Shown in pieces: positions 58,790 to 64,000 of a DNA stretch of 64,000 nt. The notes beneath the pieces were generated by a model. That model had not been told where the DNA came from, made no database searches, and saw only the letters and a list, made by a program, of their open reading frames with translations. Every line of letters begins with the position of its first letter. The first letter of the stretch is position 1. The position numbers were made by a program, and so were the translations under genes. Source of the stretch: Mucor racemosus (Eukaryota; Mucoromycota; Mucoromycetes; Mucorales; Mucoraceae); NCBI GenBank assembly GCA_027405735.1, contig JAPEHQ010000005.1, forward strand, positions 744,001 to 808,000. The letters are read 5' to 3'.

Positions 58790-60820
58790 CGTCGTTTACT
58801 GCACGTAGAATTGCCCATTAACATATCATTATTCCTATTTGTGCATAATAACAAAATCTGATCATGAGCATAATAATGAGCTGATCTTATGGGCGCAAAT
58901 TGGTTTGTACATGAGCATCGTGCCGTCCTCAAAATTCCATTGCATTTTCTACTGGAATGGGTTTTTAAATTACATCTGCTTTTATTAATATAGATTATAA
59001 TAGGCAATAATACAATTCAATACGCTGTTGATATAGAGAAATACACGCAAGAGCCAATATATCTACAATTATCATCATTTGTAAATATGTTTATGGCTAT
59101 AATGTTTGCAGCAACAATGGTTTTTGCTCGAGCATAAGCTTAAATAACCCTTACTGCTTAAATTTATATGCAAGCCAAATCTGCGATTACAGATGTTACT
59201 TTATTACGCATAAAATTTAAACGAATTAACCTTCTTTAAACTTACTATTTTAGTTTACGATTGTCAACTGTAAAAAGATTTGTTTTCGAGTATAACTACG
59301 ATCAGAACTATGGTTATTAGGCAAGACATCAGATTATTCTTTTTTTTTGTATTTCTATATTGTAGAAACATGCATTCTTCTGCCAGAAAAACCGTCAGTC
59401 ATAGCGTACATTCATTAAAAAATTGCAAAAGCGAGCCCGTAGAGCAACGCCGTAATTGATTATACTGTAGCAAGATTGAACGGCTAAGTCTCTTATACTA
59501 TGGTATATCTAAATTTTCAATAAAAAAGCGTTTTTTTTATAACTTTTCTTATGTTTAACCATGTACGGTCTGAAAATTCAGACTTTTTAGCGGACATTTT
59601 CGGGGCTCATTTTATCCTTACCAACACTCATGATTTTGATCAAAAAACAGAAACATCAAATTTTGGTACCAAAATTAACGTTTAAATATACTACATTGTG
59701 AGGGAAAATTGTAGCCATAGCTAATACACATTTTATAAAAGCTTAATATTAAATGTTAAGTAATGAAACTTAGCATTTTTGCCCCAAAAACGGAATTTTG
59801 GTTAAAGGATTTTTATGTAATATTTTGCAATAAAAATATTTTTTATTTTTTATTGAGCAAATAGAGCGCTAAATGTTGTATATGTGTATATTTTTTGTTT
59901 TTATAATTGGTCGTATAATTAACTCTAGATTTGCAAAACCAAAAAAAAAAAATTAAAAAATGTCAAAATTGACGAACTGGACAAAAATAATTTTTGAAAT
60001 TAATATTCCGCTTATAAGCCTTGTAAGTCTTAAAAATAAGAGATTTTATAATACTTGAAAACTTTTTCAAGGATTTACTATGCTGTACCCACTTGATTCA
60101 AGCTTATCACCATAAATCGTTATACATTTTAATATTGTATGGTAGTTTATGTGATGACGATATAGTCTTATTTTATAATTAATGCGCTAGAGGTGATTTA
60201 CATCAAGTTTTAGTGTCACCTCTCCAATATCATAAACATAAACGTGGCGATCACTGGAAGCTATTATTGCCGCCTTTTTACCCTCTTTGTCCCAAGCCAA
60301 TTTATTCAATACTTTACTAGAACCAATTTAAGTACTTACAGATGGTTCCTTGGTATTTTTATTCAAATTTCATAAATTAAATTGGCTGGTTCTATCTACA
60401 GTAGTATCAAACGTATCATCAGCCCGCCTGATGATAAATGTCAATCTAAAATCAGAAATATCCCATTGTCATTGTTATAAGCTATGAAAAGCTTGATTTT
60501 TAATAATGCAGCAATTAAATAAAAAACAAGATACTAATAATAACATATGGTGAGTATTTAACATCTAAGTAAGTTTGATGAAGTGTGCTTTTAAACCCTT
60601 TTCAAAATCCTGGGGCAAACACAACGTCTTGGTCCTGTAATTTCTATCCATCAAAATGTTGCGATTTTCACTATACCATGAATGCACTTTTTATCAACCT
60701 TGACCTCGACATACATTGTTAGATATCAGTTTTTTACCAGTTTTATTTTCTCTGATTTATTAATATTCAGTCATATTGAACGATGATTTGTAGCATTGCC
60801 AAAAAAAAGAATAAATGCTT
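58790..60820 (-). mobile_element. Repeat family B, copy B3 (inverted)
   Basis: Reverse orientation to B1. It has the leader (60690-60815), dynein-like exons (60220-60445), AT-rich middle (59480-60060), the ACGGCGTTGCTCT block near 59440 and the tail (58790-59230). The part present at 61.56-62.10 kb in B4 is missing. It abuts B4 head to tail. Confidence 0.65.
60220..60445 (-). pseudogene. Dynein intermediate chain 3' fragment (in B3)
   Basis: Pieces 60445-60340 and 60311-60220 with the intron remnant between them (GTAAGT to AAAG). They read DTTVDRTSQFNL, a stop, NLNKNTKEPS and LNKLAWDKEGKKAAIIASSD, HVYVYDIGE. The match to dynein intermediate chain is the best of the four copies in the first piece. 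Confidence 0.7.
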
Positions 60821-63070
60821 CAAGGGTCTTTTGTACACTGCGGCCAACCTGTGCTGCACAAGATGATTTTGTTGTGCCCACGTGGGCTGTACATTATAGC
60901 CTGAGCTGTTGTACCCACTGAATATGGTTAAAAAGATAAAAATATGCACATGGGCACAACAAAAGAAACTGCACACGAGCACAACGCTAACCCTCCTGTA
61001 TGTGCAGAATTATATATTTTATCCGTGTGCATGACATTAATCCCATGTGTGCATAATAGTAGAATTGCCCATAAGCATATTATTATCCCCATTTGTGCAT
61101 AATAATAAAATCTGACCATGAATATAATGAGCTAATTGTATTAGCACAAATTAGTCTGTACATAAGCATCGTGCCGTTCTCACAATCCCATTGCATTTTT
61201 TTACTGGAATGGGTTTTTAAATTACATTTGCTTTTATTAATATAGATTATAGACAGTACAATTCAATGCGTTGTTGATGATGTAGAGTAATACATGCAAG
61301 AGCCAATATATTTATTATTATCATCATTTGTAAATATGTTTATAGCTATAATGTTTTTACAGCAACAATGGTTTTTGCTCGAACATAAGCTTAAATAACA
61401 CTTATTGCTTAAATTTATATGCAAGCCAAATCGAAGGTTATAAATATTACTTTATCACACATAAAATTTAAACAAATTAACCTTTTTTAAACTTACTATT
61501 TTAGTTTACGATTATCAGCAGTAAAAAGGTTTGATTTCAAGTATACAGTAATTACGATCAAAACTATGGTTATTAGACAAAAGATTAGATTATTCTTTCT
61601 TTTTTTGCTTCTATATCATTTACAGTTTTACCACTTTTCTGGAACATTTCGTGGGTTTGTAGTCAGCTCTAGCTTTTCATTGAGTAAATATAAATATTGT
61701 TGCCTTCGATTTGATCTGGTAATCAAGAAATATGTCCAACAATACAGTAGTATATAATGATATTTGAGCTTAGAATGCGGTTAAATAAAAATATCAATCT
61801 CTAACATAATAGACTGCTACCTATATTAAAAACGTTAGTCCCTTATGTTAGAATGCGTGTTCAGATGTTCAGATACAAGAAAATAATACCAGCTTGATAG
61901 TCTGATATGCCTTATCAAACGGTGAATATATTATCCTTGGAAGATAAAAACAAAAAGAGAGAAACAACACGCGTATAAAAGGATTTTCAAGGCTTTACAT
62001 TATTTAGCGCAATTAAAAACCTGCTAAATTGCAAATTTCAGCCAATGTAAAAGCTGTATTACAGCGCCTGAACTATAAACTAAGCAAAATAGGCAATATC
62101 TGTTACTATAATAGAAACATAAAATTTTATACTAGAAAAACCGTCTGTAATACCATACATTTATTAATAAATTGCAAAAACGAGCCCGTAGTAGAGCGAC
62201 GCCGTAATTGAGCATAGCAAGATTGTATTTCTAAGTCTCTTGTACTATGGTATATCGAAGTTTTAAATAAAAAAGCGTTTCTCTTTTTTAACTTTTCCTA
62301 TATTTAACCACATACGGTCTGAAAATTCAGATTTTGTAGCGGACATTTTCGGGGCTCATTTTATCCTTACCAACACTCATGATTTTGATCAAAAAACAGA
62401 AAAATCAAATTTTGATACCAAAATCAACGTTTAAATATACTACATTGTGAGACAAAATTGTAGCCATAGCTAATACACATTTTATAAAAGCTTAATATTA
62501 AATGTTAAGTAATGAAAATTTGCACTTTTGCCCCAAAAACGGAATTTTGGTTAAAGGATTTTTATGTAATATTTTGCAATAAAAATATTTTTTATTTTTT
62601 ATTGAGCAAATAGAGCGCTAAATGTTGTATATGTGTATATTTTTTGTTTTTATAATTAGTAGTATAATTAACACTAGATTTGCAAAACCAGAAAAAAAAA
62701 ACTAAAAAATGTCAAAATTGATGGTCTGGACAAAAATAATTTTCTAAATTAATATTCCGCTTATAAACCTTGTAAGTCTTAAAAATAAGAGATTTTATAA
62801 TACTTGAGAACTTTTTCAAGAATTAATGGTGCTTTACCTACTTGATTTAAGCTTATTACTGTAAATCTTTATACATGTTAATATTGTGTGGTAGTTTATT
62901 TGATGACGATATAGCCTTGCTTTATAATTAATGCGCTAGAGGTGATTTACATTAAGTTTTATTGTTACCCATCCAATATCATAAAAATAAAGATGGTCAT
63001 CACTGGGACCTATTGCCACGTTTCTACCCTCTTTGTCCCAAGCCAATTTATTCAATGATTTACCAGAACA
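60821..63070 (-). mobile_element. Repeat family B, copy B4 (inverted)
   Basis: Full internal order as in B1, reversed: dynein second exon (62969-63060), AT-rich middle (62250-62820), ACGGCGTCGCTCT block (62198-62210), 61560-62040 part, tail (60830-61450) with CCCACGTGGGC. It lacks the leader and the first dynein exon. It ends near 63070 in unrelated sequence. Confidence 0.65.
62969..63060 (-). pseudogene. Dynein intermediate chain 3' fragment (in B4)
   Basis: Only the last exon piece remains: LNKLAWDKEGRNVAIGPSDD then HLYFYDIGW and a GTAAC donor. The AG acceptor seen in the other copies is mutated, and the first piece is missing. Confidence 0.65.
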
Positions 63071-63877
63071 AACGTACTTTTGACCTATAAAAATTGATTT
63101 ATTAGTAAAATCAATTAGCAAGTAATAATTATGGTGTATGTACCTTTGATAGTTGGTAGTGAGATACAAGACAACATCTTGTTTTCCTCTTCTTATTATT
63201 AGCTGTTGGCCACTAAATAGAAATAAGTGTTTTTTAGAAACTAAATAGACTAACATGAGCTTATTCATTCATTCAAATCAAGCCAATGCTATTGATACTT
63301 ATAATCACCAGTTTTTCTCCAGGTAGATATCGATTTCAGACCAAAAAAGATTTGATTATAACGTAGATAATGGAACAAATTGATTAAGTCCTGGACTCTT
63401 TTTTTGTTCGAAAAAGATATTATAACGTGCCCTAACATTAATAGTCAATAATTTATTTTCAAATAAACAATAGGAAAAGCATGTAATTGTACCTGCTACT
63501 TGATTTCAGTTTATAAAAAAATATTAGTCATTTTGTTGTAGTTTTAAAAGTAAATAAAAGAACTGTGGAAAGAGTAGTAGGGAAGAAAAAAGATTTTGTG
63601 TTCCAAACAGAAATTTACAAAGGCATAGTAAATACTTTCAGTATTACCAAACAGGTTGTTGTCGTTGTTCCCATTTGTTTCCCAAAAAAAGAACATGGGC
63701 AGAACTCTTTCAAACCCGAAATTTTAAGTTGATATATCTCGTCAATAAGAAGGCAATTCTGATATATCAGAAGTTTACCCAGATGTAGAAATCCAGGAAC
63801 AACTATTAAAATCCAACATGGCATGACATTTAGTAACTCATACTAAATGTCATACATAACCACTAGCATTAACAGCG
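63071..63877. other. Intergenic, no gene seen
   Basis: AT-rich, no homology recognised. The last open frames before the right edge show no domain. Confidence 0.4.
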
Positions 63878-64000
63878 ACTGTCAGGAACCTTCAGGAGCA
63901 CTTGGCAACAATGAAACATAAGCAATCCTACATCTCATTCAAATGATACAATCACAGATTCCCAATTCCACAAATTCCATTGTATATGATTCGTTCCCAA
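63878..64000 (+). repeat. Possible LTR-like repeat start, cut by the window edge
   Basis: TGTCAGGAACCTTCAGGAGC followed by AATGAAACATAAGCAAT resembles the start of the LTR-like repeat at 44152. Only about 120 bp are visible. Confidence 0.3.

Noticed and set aside
62936..63268. 110-aa minus-strand open frame taken as a gene
   Set aside because: Only the middle matches dynein intermediate chain; the flanks are intron remnant and unrelated sequence, so it is a repeat-borne fragment.

Overview
The window looks like nuclear DNA of an early-diverging filamentous fungus, most likely Mucoromycota. The basis is AT-rich sequence, many short introns (mostly 47-84 nt, GT...AG), glutamine, asparagine and serine homopolymers, and gene families typical of fungi: REV3, TIM54, a 63-residue ATP synthase epsilon, a Gis2-type zinc-knuckle protein and an Srk1/Rck2-type kinase. 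I cannot name the species. Exon boundaries were worked out by hand from splice motifs and reading frame. Nearly all multi-exon genes close to a frame that is a multiple of three.

Layout. 1-6.3 kb: a gene running off the left edge, combining a zinc domain, a DDE-transposase-like fold and a DEDDy exonuclease; a secreted lysyl-endopeptidase-like serine protease; and, divergent from it, an NAD(P)-binding protein. 6.3-9.6 kb: non-coding, mostly repeat family A. 9.6-19.2 kb: a compact housekeeping block with a vacuolar amino acid transporter, TIM54, a ZNF706-like zinc finger, a HIT hydrolase, an Srk1/Rck2-like stress kinase and a convergent ATF/CREB bZIP factor. 20.25 kb: tRNA-Ala(TGC). 22.3-26.4 kb: a structurally complete hAT transposon with 8-bp target duplication and an open 9-exon transposase, inserted in an LTR-like repeat that has an uninterrupted relative at 44.3 kb. 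26.6-28 kb: another family A copy. 28.9-37.2 kb: second gene block with a YAR1-like ankyrin protein, a LIM protein, a three-KH RNA-binding protein, a WD40 protein, a defensin-like secreted peptide and a single-pass membrane protein. 37.3-45.8 kb: repeats. 45.9-55.7 kb: third gene block with GLO1, REV3, ATP15 and GIS2. 55.7-64 kb: repeats again.

The most unusual structure is repeat family B, with four copies at 40.7-43.9, 45.1-45.8, 58.8-60.8 and 60.8-63.1 kb. Each carries a decayed piece of the C-terminal WD repeats of a dynein intermediate chain gene. In three copies the intron between two exons is still recognisable, which points to capture at the DNA level by a mobile element. One copy has in addition swallowed a second host-gene-like 3' exon.

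The three gene blocks are dense and ordinary; the regions between them are transposon- and repeat-filled. The genes do not form one pathway. Linked themes are stress signalling (Srk1-like kinase next to an ATF-type bZIP), RNA binding and translation (KH, GIS2, YAR1) and mitochondrial biogenesis (TIM54, ATP15).
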